From Chamaecyparis obtusa (Eukaryota; Streptophyta; Pinopsida; Cupressales; Cupressaceae), in NCBI GenBank assembly GCA_027943335.1, contig BSBK01006751.1, positions 774,501 to 838,500 of the forward strand: a stretch of 64,000 bases of DNA, given 5' to 3'. The notes beneath the pieces were generated by a model, which ran no database searches, had not been told where the DNA came from, and saw only the letters and a list, made by a program, of their open reading frames with translations. Positions 49,259 through 59,840 of the stretch are shown here, piece by piece (the stretch's first letter is position 1; every line of letters begins with the position of its first letter). The position numbers and the translations under genes are program-made.

Positions 49259-49646
49259 TGTTAGCTTGTGGTGATTGATCAGGAAAGTACTATCCAGGAA
49301 AGTAATGTACATTTTTCCTCCCGACCTCGCCTGGGCCGACATATTGTAACTCATTCTAACCCTAAAGCAGCAAAAAATATTGTATAATATGGCTTAGGGT
49401 TAGGGATTTCAGTATGTATGATTTTAGTACTTGAGGCGAAATTGAGTTGTAAGGGATTACAGATTGTAATCATGTTGCAATCACTGGATAATAAAATATT
49501 GGACTTGCTATTGGTGGACGTAGCCCAGGGATTGGGTGAACCATGTTAAATCTTTGTGTCTTGTGTTCTCTTTTGTGTGGTTTATTATTTTCTGATATTG
49601 GTTATATTTGCATGTAATTTTTATTTCTGCCTTGTTAATCCTAACA
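49259..49646 (+). repeat. Copia 5' LTR, 388 bp
   Basis: It starts TGTTAGCTTGTGG and ends TCCTAACA. A TATAATATGG lies mid-LTR and AATAAA near 49491. Compared with the 3' LTR it has an extra 12 or so bases near 49477 and scattered substitutions. Confidence 0.94.
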
Positions 49647-49648
49647 AG

Positions 49649-49660
49649 TGGTATCAGAGA
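49649..49660 (+). promoter_or_regulatory. Primer-binding site, tRNA-Met type (copia)
   Basis: TGGTATCAGAGA starts two bases after the 5' LTR, matching the plant initiator tRNA-Met 3' end over the first 11 bases. Confidence 0.88.
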
Positions 49661-49744
49661 GAGGTTATTTCATTTGATGTTTCATCTATTCTCTGAAGCA
49701 GGTCTCACAAGTCAGTGGGAGAGTCTCTCGGTTAAGTGGGAGAA

Positions 49745-52585
49745 ATGGCAGACGAGGGTAGGCTGAAGGTTGATAAGTTTAATGGGTAGAACTTCCAGTT
49801 ATGGAAGATGCAAATAGAGGACTATCTCTATTAGAAGGACTATACTATTCCTTCTACTTTAATTGTTTTAGAAGATAATGAATGTTCAGGAACAGTGGCT
49901 GTAGTTGAGCAGGAAGAACATCAAACCATTTCTATAGATTTTGACAAAGCACTATGGCACAATAGATTTGAGCACATGAGTGAGAAAGGTATGAAATTAC
50001 TTCATTCAAAGAGAGTTTTACCTGGTCTGAAATGTGTTCATATGGATTTCTGCGAAAGTTGTGTGTATGGAAAGCAAAAGAGAGTTAGTTTTGTAAAGAG
50101 TGGGAAGGAAAAGAAAGATGAAAAATTAGAGCTTGTGCATATAGATGTATGGGGTCCAACTCAGGTATCTTCCCTTGGTGGCTCTCAGTATTATGTTACA
50201 TTCATTGATGATGCAAATAGGAAAGTATGGATATATTTCATTAGACAGAAATCTGATGTATTTGAAACTTTTAAGAAATGGAAAAGCTTGGTTGAAAATG
50301 AGAAAAGAAAAAGATTAAAATGTCTCAGATCTGATAATGGCGCTGAGTGTTGTAGCAAAGAATTTGAAGATTATTGTTCCTCTACTGGTATTCATAGATA
50401 GAAAATAGTTCCAAGGACTCCACAGGAAAATGGAGTGGTTGAATGCATGAATAGAACAATAATGGAGCGTGCAAGGAGTATGAGGTTGCATGCTAGGCTG
50501 CCCAAAAATATGTGGGCAGAGGCTATGAACACTGCTATTTATTTAATCAATAGAGGCCCCTCTACTCCTTTGGACGGTGGTATTCCAGAGGAAGCATGGA
50601 GTGGTAATAAGGTGAGTTATTCTTTTCTCAAAACCTTTGGTTGCGAAGCTTTTGCACTTATAGATTCTGAAAATAGAACTAAGTTGGAAGCTAAGTCAAA
50701 GAAATGTGTATTTGTTGGATATGACATTAATGAATTTGGTTATAGGCTTTGAGATTTTGAAAATCATAAAATTGTAAGAAGCAGGGATGTCATATTCAAT
50801 GAGAAAGTATTGTACAAAGATCTATTGCAGCAGCATGAGAAGAAAGAAAATGATTATGTAGTGCTAGATGATATTCCAAATGATAATGTTCCAAAAATTC
50901 TTTATGCTCCGCAACAATAGCAACAACAAATACCACACACCCTAATGAATGTTAGACGGTCAACAAGGCTAAGTAGATCTCCAGAAAGATTTTCTCCGTC
51001 TTTATATTCTATTTTGTTAACAGATGTTGGTGAACCTGAAAGTTATAATGAAGCTGTGCAGGTGGATACAAAGCTTCAGTGGAAGTCTGCAATGACAGAT
51101 GAAATGGACTCTTTGCTGAAAAATCAAACATGAGATTTATGTAAGTTACTTGTAGGTAAAAGGGCTTTACAAAATAAATGGGTTTACAGGATAAAAGAAG
51201 AGGATGGAGGTAAGAAAAGATTTAAAGCCAGATTAGTCATAAAAGGATTTGCACAGAAACATGGTATTGATTTTGATGAGATTTTTTCTCCAATTGTTAA
51301 AATAACTTCTATTCATACTATTTTAAGTATTGTGGCTACTGAAGATTTGCATTTAGAGTAGCTTGATGTTAAAACAACCTTTCTTCATGGTAATTTGAAT
51401 GAAGAAATTTATATGGTACAGCCACATGGATTTGAGGTCAAGGGTAAGGAGAGTTTAGTGTGCAAATTGCAGAAAAGTTTATATGGCTTGAAGCAAGCAC
51501 CTCAGCAATGGTATATTAAATTTGACACTTTTATGAATGAGCATGGATATAGTCGGTGTCATTCTGACCATTGTGTTTATTTTAAGAGGTTGGATGATGA
51601 CAAATACATTATTTTATGTTTATATGTTGATGATATGCTTGTAGCTAGGTCTAACATGGATCACATTAAGGGGTTGAAACAACAGTTAACACATTCATTT
51701 GCTATAAAGGATTTGGGGGCAGCAAAACAAATCCTTGGTATGAAAATTTGTAGAGATAGGAAAAATAGGAAATTGTCTCTATCTCAGGCTGATTATATTA
51801 AGAAGGTGTTGCAACATTTCTCTATGGAGAATGTCAAAGCTGTCAGCACACCTTTGCCTGGTCATTTGAAATTGACTAAGGATATGTGTCCCAAGACACC
51901 AGAAGAAGAGACTAAAATGTCTAAGGTACCTTATGCTTCAGTTGTAGGGAGCTTAATGTATGCTATGGTATGTACTAGGCCAGATATTGCACACGCAGTG
52001 GGAGTCATTAGCCAATATATGAGTAAACCTGATATTGAGCATTGGAATGCAATCAAATGGATTCTCAGATATTTGAGAGGTACATCCAGTAAGTGTTTAC
52101 ACTTTGGGGATTCTACTACTACTATACAAGGCTATGTTGACTCATATTTGGCATGAGATATAGATAGCAGGAGGAGTACTATAGGTTATGTATTTACTAT
52201 TGGTGGGACAACAGTGACTTGGATTTATCGACTACAAAAGGTGGTTTCTTTATCCACTACAGAGGTAGAGTATGTTGCTGCTATAGAGGCAGCCAAGGAG
52301 ATGATATGGCTTCAATTCTTCATGGAAGAATTGAGACATCTACAGAAGGATAATTTTCTACATATAGATAGCCAAAGTGCCATTCATCTTGTGAAGAATT
52401 CTACTTTGCACTCAAAGAAAAAATGCATACAGTTGTGGTACCATTTCATTTGGTTAGTTTTGGATGATGGGAAGTTAGAGTTGGAAAAGATTCATACAGA
52501 TGACAATCCAACAGATATGTTTACAAAGGTAGTAACAAGGGAGAAGTTGAACTCATGTTCAGTTTTAGTTGGTCTTCTAGAATGA
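49745..52585 (+). pseudogene. Copia Gag-Pol remnant: integrase, RT, RNase H, eight nonsense codons
   Basis: A single frame runs from ATG at 49745 (MADEGRLKVDKFNG) to the terminal TGA at 52583-52585. Only about 35 residues of gag (NFQLWKMQIEDYLY) precede a jump to the GAG-pre-integrase region (LWHNRFEHMSEKGM, CESCVYGKQKR). Then come integrase (VHIDVWGP, SDNGAE, ENGVVE), a ribosomal-type KKCVFVGYD motif, reverse transcriptase (NKWVYR, IYMVQPHGF, KSLYGLKQAPQQWY, LYVDDMLV) and RNase H (STTEVEYVA, DSQSAIHL). Protease and the CCHC knuckle are absent. Stops at 49787, 49832, 50399, 50750, 50918, 51131, 51359 and 52154 all lie in this one frame, with no frameshift. Several sit where family conservation predicts Gln (CAG to TAG) or Trp (TGG to TGA). 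Tork-like affinity is likely. Not functional. Confidence 0.93.
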
Positions 52586-52707
52586 ACAGAATAAAGAAAC
52601 AGCTCAGTCCAGGGTAATTCGATCCAGTGGGAGCCTCATATGGTAGCGGTATTGCTACAAGATCAGTCTCCAAGTGGGAGGTTTTTTAGTGTGGATACTG
52701 ATCAGTC

Positions 52708-52721
52708 ACCAAGTGGGAGAT
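52708..52721 (+). promoter_or_regulatory. Polypurine tract (copia)
   Basis: CCAAGTGGGAGAT directly precedes the 3' LTR. Near copies of the string (CAAGTGGGAG) at about 52671 and (CAGTGGGAGAG) at 49715 show that the motif is repeated in the element. Confidence 0.75.
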
Positions 52722-53097
52722 TGTTAGCTTGTGGTGACTGATCAGGAAAGTACTATCCAGGAAAGTACTGTACATTTTTCCTCCTGACCTCGCCTAAGCT
52801 GACATATTGTAACTCATTCTAACCCTAAAGTGAAAAAAATATTGTATAATATGGCTTAGGGTTAGGGATTTCAGTATGTATGATTTTAGTACTTGCGGTG
52901 GAATTGAGTTGTAAGGGATTACAATTTGTAATCACTAGATAATAAAATATTGGACTAGCTATTGGTGGACGTAGCCTAGGGATTGGGTGAGCCATGTTAA
53001 ATCTTTGTGTCTTGTGTTCTCTTCTGTGTGGTTTATTGTTTTCTGATATCGGTTATATTTGCATGTAATTTTTATTTCTGCCTTGTTAATTCTAACA
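52722..53097 (+). repeat. Copia 3' LTR, 376 bp
   Basis: It starts TGTTAGCTTGTGGTGACTG and ends TTCTAACA. It matches the 5' LTR apart from a roughly 12-base deletion and a modest number of substitutions. Confidence 0.94.
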
Positions 53098-53102
53098 CAA
53101 AA
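53098..53102. repeat. Target-site duplication (right), CAAAA
   Basis: It is identical to 49254-49258 and directly abuts the 3' LTR. Confidence 0.88.
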
Positions 53103-53159
53103 AACTGATTATAAAAGAGGACAAAAAAATAGGCTTCAAACAAGGCTATAAAGTCGTGG

Positions 53160-54059
53160 CTGAATGATACCGAGCAATGAGTTCACAAGGTTCTTCTGCT
53201 GGATCTGTTGATCAGGTAAATAAGCCAATTGATTTTTATTTCAAGTTGAAAACTTTACCAATTACCATATTTGATGTTAAGTTCCAACATAAAGTGAATA
53301 TATTTGTTTTAAGTAAGGAAACACTAATTATATATTTGTTTAAAACTTTAAAGTGAATATATTTATATGTAGTAAACTGAATGATTAACATTTCTCAGTA
53401 TTTGTCTTGTATTTATATGTATATATTGTCGATAAATACACTAATTATTTACATTGGAATGTAGCCTGCCGATATTGATACTGCACCGACTGAGCACGAT
53501 GGAGGCATTGATTCTAAGGTGAATTGTAGTACTCAAGGTATACATTTTCTATTCAAATTTTGATTAATGAATATTTAATACAAGCAAACATGTTAAATTG
53601 AATTTGGTGTAGTAATAAAAATTTAATTATAATATGTTGGGATTAATAAAACATTTTGTATTGCAGTTGCAGGGGATGTAGAGGATGTTGTTCCTGATGA
53701 GCGTGCTGAGGTTCAAGCCATCGGGCAAGATGATGTGGTTGGACAAGGTAAAGAGCATCATGTTTATGTTTTTTAATGTATTGAAATGCTTGTAATATGT
53801 TTTTAATCGAAGCCTTTTATTTGTTATTGCAGAGGACCTGCCTTTTCAAAGGATAGTGAGATCATGTGCACGGTCGAGAAGAAATGACACTCTGGACATG
53901 GATACACCTCTGCAACAATATAAGGAAGCAGAAAAAAATAGAAAGACAAAAAAAATGATTCTCATTTATGCAACTTATTTGATAATAACCGATGTTTATT
54001 TGATAATGACTAATGTTTATTTACACGTGTTTGAGCTTAGTTCCATGTTTAGACACTGA
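53160..54059 (+). pseudogene. 3' exons of the interrupted transposase-like gene
   Basis: Short open segments are separated by intron-like sequence with GT and AG borders: MSSQGSSAGSVDQ (about 53177-53215, then GTAAAT), PADIDTAPTEHDGGIDSK (53463-53518, then GTGAAT), AGDVEDVVPDERAEVQAIGQ (about 53670-53747, then GTAAAG), and EDLPFQRIVRSCARSRRNDT through EAEKNRKTKKM (53832-53958). Four AG-acceptor/GT-donor pairs in order look like real exons rather than chance. Low-complexity acidic and basic tails of this sort end many CACTA-associated genes. That it continues the unit at 46.5-49.1 kb is inferred from position: it starts where the copia insertion ends. Confidence 0.4.
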
Positions 54060-54465
54060 GTTTCCTTTTATACACTATTGTAATGTTGGAGGGGTTTTCG
54101 CTAAATTTTAGTGGATTTCATATTTTGGGAGAAATTAGTATTAGAATGTTCAATGGGTTCTTTTCTAAAACACAATACTTAAATCATCATCTTGTCTAGA
54201 ATGGTTAATCAATTGTTTAAGGTGGATTAGTTGTGATGATGAGATGCACCATTTAGATGTTAGCTGTGACAGTCTCTTAGTTTCAGGCAATGTAGAAGGA
54301 GACGCCTTGTTCAATATGCAATCTCAATTCATATACATAGGATATTAGGTGGAGCTAAAAAACACAACAGGGTTGTATTTTTTATAGAGGTCTTTAATTG
54401 CGTATTTTAAGTTATAGAACATTGTGAACATTGTAATTTTGACCTTAAAAAAATGTAAATGTGTT
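54060..54465. other. Non-coding, nothing recognised
   Basis: AT-rich 3' flank of the interrupted gene; no feature recognised. Confidence 0.4.
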
Positions 54466-54930
54466 GTGTTTTTTCAACTCCACCTGTTATCCGTGCATAT
54501 TCTTCTTGTGTTGCACATGCATTCTCAATTCAGAGTGGGAAAAATATTATTTTCGATGCGAGGGAGAGAAGCCATACACATAAGTGATGGAGTTGAGGGG
54601 AGATGAAGGAATACCAAACATTGAATTTGGAATTTTTTATCAGAGAAATTCCAATGGAGGTTTGATCAATAGAGAAGATAGTAATGACCGTAGGAGAATG
54701 AATAGTGGTTATAGTTGTAGTGGGGAAGATAGTGGAGGCCGTCCATGAAGAAACTTGCCGATAGAGATGGTGTACAAGAAACAAAGGAGAAAAAAATGTA
54801 AACCTGCTAGGTCTTCTCAGCTCCACCTACTATTAGTGCATATTCTACTTGTGTTGCACGCACATTCTCGATTCAGAGTGGGAAAATCTTATTTTCGATG
54901 TGAGGGAGAGAAGCCAAATACAAAGAACAT
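54466..54930. repeat. Direct repeat pair, ~115 bp each
   Basis: 54466-54590 and 54810-54930 share CAACTCCACC/CAGCTCCACC, GTGCATATTCT, TGTGTTGCAC, TTCAGAGTGGGAAAA and GAGGGAGAGAAGCC in the same order, 344 bases apart. The end of the second copy continues into ACATGACAGCT, also found near 3850. These are pieces of one dispersed repeat. Confidence 0.75.
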
Positions 54931-54976
54931 GAAAATAAACATGACAGCTACAAAACATACATGTAGGTATCACAAT

Positions 54977-55265
54977 AGCTAAGAAACATAAATTTAGGCA
55001 TCATGGTCCCAATTGTTTGGAGACACAACATAATTGAATGCTATACCCAGAAAATGCAACACAACCACTACTCCTATAGTTCTAAGTTGACACTGTGGGA
55101 TCCAAAAACAATATATAGATTCCTTATCTTTGGTTTTTGGATCCCACAGTGTCAACTTGGAACTACAGGAGTAGTGGTTGTGTTGCATCATCTAGGAATA
55201 ACATTCAATTATGTTGTGTCTCCAAATAATTGTGACCATGATGTATACATTTATGTTTCTTAGCT
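54977..55265. repeat. Foldback (MITE-like) element, arms ~130 bp
   Basis: It begins AGCTAAGAAACATAAA and ends with the reverse complement TTTATGTTTCTTAGCT. Inner segments such as GACACTGTGGGATCC and GGATCCCACAGTGTC pair. The loop is about 22 bases (AATATATAGATTCC...). No open frame of interest is present, because the frames on the two strands are images of each other. Confidence 0.85.
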
Positions 55266-55267
55266 GT

Positions 55268-55370
55268 TGTGTCCCAGGACCCCTTATGACCCTTTATGAC
55301 CCTTTATGATCCCTAAGAATACATCTTAGAGGTCTTAAAGTGTCGTAAAGGGTCATAAGAGGATCCTAGG
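55268..55370. repeat. Short imperfect hairpin
   Basis: CCTTATGACCCTTTATGACC (a tandem of TATGACCCTT units) pairs imperfectly with GTCGTAAAGGGTCATAAG, and CCCAGGACC with GGATCCTAGG. It is followed by ATGAGCTTCCACC, shared with 6391. Confidence 0.6.
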
Positions 55371-55979
55371 AGGGGCCAAATGAGCTTCCACCCTTCACGC
55401 GGTTGGCCATGTTAAGTAGAGAATGTTAGACTATTATCAAAAAAAAGAGAAGCTCAATAATTTAAGATCTCAATCAACATACGACAAATATATATTTCAT
55501 TTTAAAAAATAGTGTGTCATTGCAATTATGATGGAAACCAAAGAATAATCGATGACAAAACTAAAATTGATGACTATCTATTGGAAACATCAATCACTTC
55601 AAGGAGAAATGATCACTTCAGCTCGCCTTAATAAGTTTTGACCCAAGATCAAGTCATATCGATCCATCTCAATGGCTAACAAGATCCAAGTCGCAAAGAA
55701 ACACCACAGACCGCACTACAAACTCACTGTGAAGAGGCATCCAATGTCTTATAAGTCACATCACACAACCCACTTTCTATAATCCAAGTCTCTCAGCTCG
55801 GTTCACGTAGAAGAAGACTTCTCCCTAGTAATCATGGACACCATAGTGATCTACAAATCCATGTCTCTAGACTCAACTCAATAATGTACGAGCCGCTACT
55901 AAATCTACTGTAAAGTAATCTCTGAATGACAACCAAATCTGCAAGAACACCAATCGAGTAAAACTCGATCGACAAATAT
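55371..55979. other. Non-coding, nothing clearly recognised
   Basis: It contains TCATTGCAATTATGATGGAA near 55516, which resembles CCATCGCAATTACGATGACA near 56006, so it may be an older copy of the CACTA-like subterminal sequence that follows. Confidence 0.4.
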
Positions 55980-56416
55980 ATATATATTTTATTAAAATCA
56001 TGATTTCCATCGCAATTACGATGACACTAGAGAAGCGACGACAATCTATCAGAAATGTCTGACAGATAACCATTGCACCAATAGCATTTTCATTGGTATA
56101 CAATCTTCCAACGACAGTTAGGTGTCAGAACATTATGACAGTTACCCGTCGTAGGTAGAGCATTTTCGTCGGTAACTAATTATGTCTGACGGAGATCCGT
56201 CGAATGTGGGACGACTACAAGTAGACCCAATGCCTATATTCATTGTGTTGAAACCCCCTTTTGTGATGACTATAGATGTCGCATGTACTACACCTATCGT
56301 AACCATCAGTGTTTCTGACTGTAAAAATGTGACACTGGATGGTGTCACTTAATCGACGGTATACTGTCTGAATTTAGACAATCAACCGTCAGAAAAAGGT
56401 CTCAAATGTAGTAGTG
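55980..56416. mobile_element. CACTA-like transposon end
   Basis: The block ends ATGTAGTAGTG at 56416; the minus strand reads CACTACTACATTTGAGACC, a standard CACTA terminus. It contains many short repeats around CGTCGG, TCTGACGG, CCGTCAGA and ACGACTA. No transposase is present in this block. It might be the 3' end of the element whose transposase-like exons lie at 46.5-54.1 kb, but orientation and continuity are not shown. Confidence 0.65.
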
Positions 56417-56865
56417 ATTCTAGGGAAGCAGACATCAAAGTGAGCTCAAAAACCTAGTGTGAAATGTGCAAGCTATGCAATTTCAGACATTATAGTTTCT
56501 TCAGAGCAAGCTAAGTTTCTGGTTCAAGTTCAGTTCCAAGTTTAGGTATGAAGGACTAGTTTGCTAGTACGGCAAAAAATTGAAAAGGTGTTTGGGTTCG
56601 TTAATACGAAAACATGTTAAAACTATATATATCCATATTTATGAAGCCTAAAAGCATGGGTTAAAATTAGAATGTCACATAGTATCATAAAAACATTTAA
56701 ACAACAAAAACACCATTAACTTGTAATCATAGCATCATGAATCATGATCATAACATTATATACTTCAAGTTCAACATCAAAGATTCAAAAAATTAATATT
56801 TAAATCATAACATCAAGTTCAAGTATCATTGTTTCAAGTTCAACTAATGGACTAAAAATAATTAA
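56417..56865. other. Non-coding, nothing recognised
   Basis: AT-rich sequence between the CACTA-like end and the trinucleotide repeat; no coding signal. Confidence 0.4.
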
Positions 56866-56930
56866 TATTCTTCTTCTTCATCTTCTTTTCATCATCATCA
56901 TCATCATCATCATCTTCTTCTTCTTCTTTG
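56866..56930. repeat. CTT/CAT trinucleotide microsatellite
   Basis: TTCTTCTTCATCTTC, then at least seven CAT units, then CTTCTTCTTCTT. On the minus strand it gives a poly-Asp/Glu frame, which is compositional. Confidence 0.9.
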
Positions 56931-56984
56931 GCATTAGTTGGGATCAACAGTAGTAATAATAGTATTGGAATCAAAATCTTCAAA

Positions 56985-57293
56985 TTATTGAAGTGCAAGT
57001 GGAGAAGTGGAAGCATCCAAGTCCCCAAGCTCTGCATTTACATCCCACCTATTTGTCTCCCCTTCTTTGTATTCTTTACTCTTGTGTGAGATGAGACGCA
57101 AGTTGTAATGCACAAATACCAAGTTCTCTGCTCTTTTTGATTGCAACCTATTGTACTTCACTGAGTGGATGTCAAAATTTTTTAAAATTTGCAAAAATAT
57201 GACATAAATCAAATCTGTGGGTCCCTGTTCAATGCAATTCACCATCAGTTCGAGATGAAGCTCACTGATGTGCCTGAGTTTGATTGTCAGCAC
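56985..57293 (-). pseudogene. hAT transposase C-terminal fragment
   Basis: The minus-strand frame contains YNRLQSKRAENLVFVHYNLR, LISHKSKEYKEGETNRWDV and a tail ELGDLDASTSPLALQ. The string of RAE(D/N)LV(F/Y)VH.NLRL.SR followed by EYK.G....WDV is the hallmark of the end of plant hAT transposases, directly after the dimerisation domain. Upstream residues (ELHLELMVNCIEQGPTDLIY) look like the region before the dimerisation helices, but the helices themselves are shortened, and there is no DDE core or BED finger within 2 kb. It is a short remnant of a dead hAT element. Confidence 0.75.
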
Positions 57294-59266
57294 TGCAAGT
57301 TCAAATTGGGTGTTTGATTTTCATACCCTGCCCGGACCAAAAGTCAAACTATACCGGGACCAAGTACCAGTTCAAACTCTTGTTGGTCTGAGAGGCATTT
57401 CTAGCAAACTGGGTAACTTAGAGAACAATGTAGTTATTGATGGATACATGTCCATTTTCTGACCAGATCTCAAAATTGCTAACATATATTTCTTTTACCA
57501 ATGTCAATAGGTATTTATAGTGATGATTTATCTTGAGACTTTAACAAATGCAAGAATATGTATAACTTGCAAATTTTGGTTCTTGACTTAAATATGCCCA
57601 AATTTGGTAATTAAGTGAGTACAATTCCTGCACTTTGCAGCATCACATTTGATTTACAAAGTCATTATCAAAGTTTTTAAATTTTTTTCATTATTTTAGC
57701 TAATGATGACACTAAAATTAATAATGTAGAGGACTTCACCATGTAGTTCCATGGCACAGTGGTTCATTGGATTACTACATGACGACAGTTGTTGAGTTGG
57801 ATTCTAGGTAGAGGTAGTGTTGAGAATGAAAACCTAGGAGTAGCAGATAATGGAAGGATGAACATGAAACAAATGAAAATTGATGAGGATTTTCAAGGAG
57901 GTCAAGATCTCAATGTACTAAATAAAATAGAATGAAGTTGAAACTGATATAACAAAAGGGGCGAGAATAGCTCCTTATGAATATCCATCATGATGACATT
58001 CTAGAGATTAGGATCACTAGGACTAACATGCATATGAATGCATTCCCTCAATCAGTGATTATAGGAAGGGCATGATAAGATGGATTTACAACCGCAACAA
58101 CTAGCATCAAGTAGGATATTGGGCAACCATTGATGTTGTTGAAGCTTTTTATTTAATCCTCACATTATCATGTTGTTGCTTATTTACTTGTGTTTTGGTG
58201 CTTCTAATATTGAGAACGTGCAGGATAATATAATCATGCAAGTTGTTTCATGTCCTACTTAATAATTTATTTTAATCTTGGTATATTTGTGTCTATCATT
58301 CTTGTAATTCTGATTCCTTATAGTGGTTGAAGGCAAGTCTTACATCTACAGGCTTTAGCATTTTGGCAAGCCTCGTTAAGCAATACATAGTAAATTGTGA
58401 CATTTGACAAAGGCTAAGGGGAAGCCAAATTTTTTCACTATCATCTTAGAAGCATCTTTCTTGTAGCAGCCATCCATGATAGTCAATCTTTTCCTTTTTG
58501 TTAAGATCTCAGGATAAGGCATGGATAATGTAATGCATATGGTATTGCCTCATTTTAGATGGAATACTGATACCAGATTTACCCATTTTTCATGAACTAT
58601 TTTTTGAAGTGCAAGGAAACATGATGCATCCAAATTTAGGAGAAGATCATAATTTTTTTTAAAGAAGTGTTAAGTATGTGAGGATTTGAGGAATCCGTTA
58701 AAACATTTATAATATGGGAATAGATGTAAGCAGTGACAAGAGTATATTATTTATGAGGGACCAAGAAGAACTATGCAAAGTATCATGTGTAGCTTTCTAA
58801 AGATCTTATATGTTCAATAACAAGGGATTTTGTAGTTTGTGATGTTGTATTATCTCCGTCGAATCATGCATTTCATTGATCTCATTTTGAATAGGTTTTT
58901 TATGTTTTATAATATAAGCTTGTCTTCCTTTTCAATGATTTTTTTTTGTTGATAAAAATATATTGTTGATTAAATTAAATGCAAATTTAGGGCCCAATCT
59001 AGACAGTTCACTCCAGGTCATATGAGATCCCCTTTATCAGTGGAAACATGGGACTTTTTCATTATGTGTACTCTAGCTAAGTAGTTTTCTAGTGCTGTCA
59101 AATCTGTATGTCGGTCCCATTGCCATTTAAAGAAACATAATCTGTGCACAGAAAATTATGGGTGCTTTACTTTTTTAATTTCCTAGTTTAGTAATCTAAT
59201 TATATATTTTAATGCACATGATATTTACTTTATCAATGACATGTAACATTGGTTTTCACTTTGCAG
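57294..59266. other. Non-coding; probable introns of the ATG4 remnant
   Basis: About 2 kb with no coding segment that I can assign. I looked for the upstream ATG4 exons carrying the catalytic Cys and did not find them. Confidence 0.4.
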
Positions 59267-59840
59267 GTATATACCATCACTTTGTGAAACATTCACATTC
59301 CCACAAAGTCTTGGAATGGTTGGTGGAAAGCCTAGAGCCTCAACCTATATGATAGGAGTTCAAGATGATTAAGCTTTGTTATACAAATTTTTTTTCCCCA
59401 AAATTATTTGAACTATAATTTTTGGTGGAAGCCTAAAATATGCTATTAATTTGTTTTGTTTTTAGTGTTCTTGATTTCATGCACTTCAGTATCTAACACT
59501 TCTGTGGATATAACATGCTATATATCATATAATGATATTGTATACTAAATTGATTAGTATAATTGATAATTGTCTTGTAGGTGACAGAGATATCACCTGA
59601 TAATATGGGGGTCAATACTAGCTCCTATCATTGCAAGTAACAAATACATGAAGTTCTGCACTACATCTTTTCAACAATTACTTGATATATGTATGGTTTA
59701 ATTGTAAAGAAGCTGCCATGCATGTGCAAACCTTGCTATACTGACTATTTTTGGTAAATTGATGTAGTGTTGTAAGAAAGATGGCACTCAGTGGCATTGA
59801 TCCATCATTAGCCATAGGTTTTTACTGCCGAAATAGAGGT
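59267..59840 (+). pseudogene. ATG4: ATG4 cysteine protease fragment, three exons
   Basis: Exon a (59267 to about 59375), after TTGCAG, encodes YIPSLCETFTFPQSLGMVGG, KPRASTYMIGVQDD, then TAA where ATG4 usually has Lys/Glu before ALYLDPH. Exon b (59581-59638), after TTGTAG, encodes VTEISPDNMGVNTSSYHC. Exon c (about 59769-59838) encodes VVRKMALSGIDPSLAIGFYC, RNR, followed by GTTGG. The order and spacing match the downstream half of the peptidase C54 domain of plant ATG4, which trims ATG8 and releases it from membranes in autophagy. The catalytic Cys region upstream is absent, the Asp-Pro-His block of exon a is lost after the stop, and no later exon was seen. With introns kept, this is a decayed genomic copy. 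Confidence 0.88.

Larger units (their letters stand above)
49259..53097 (+). mobile_element. Ty1/copia retrotransposon, complete ends, internally deleted
   Basis: It has 5' LTR, PBS, a single pol-type frame, PPT and 3' LTR, flanked by CAAAA on both sides. The internal region is about 3.08 kb, shorter than usual for copia (4 kb or more), because most of gag and the protease are gone. Integrase precedes reverse transcriptase, so it is copia. It interrupts the transposase-like gene at 46.5-54.1 kb. Confidence 0.95.

Noticed and set aside
49390..49407. TTAGGGTTAGGG in the copia LTR as an interstitial telomere
   Set aside because: Only two six-base units, not the seven-base plant telomere unit, and the same words occur in both LTRs as part of the element.
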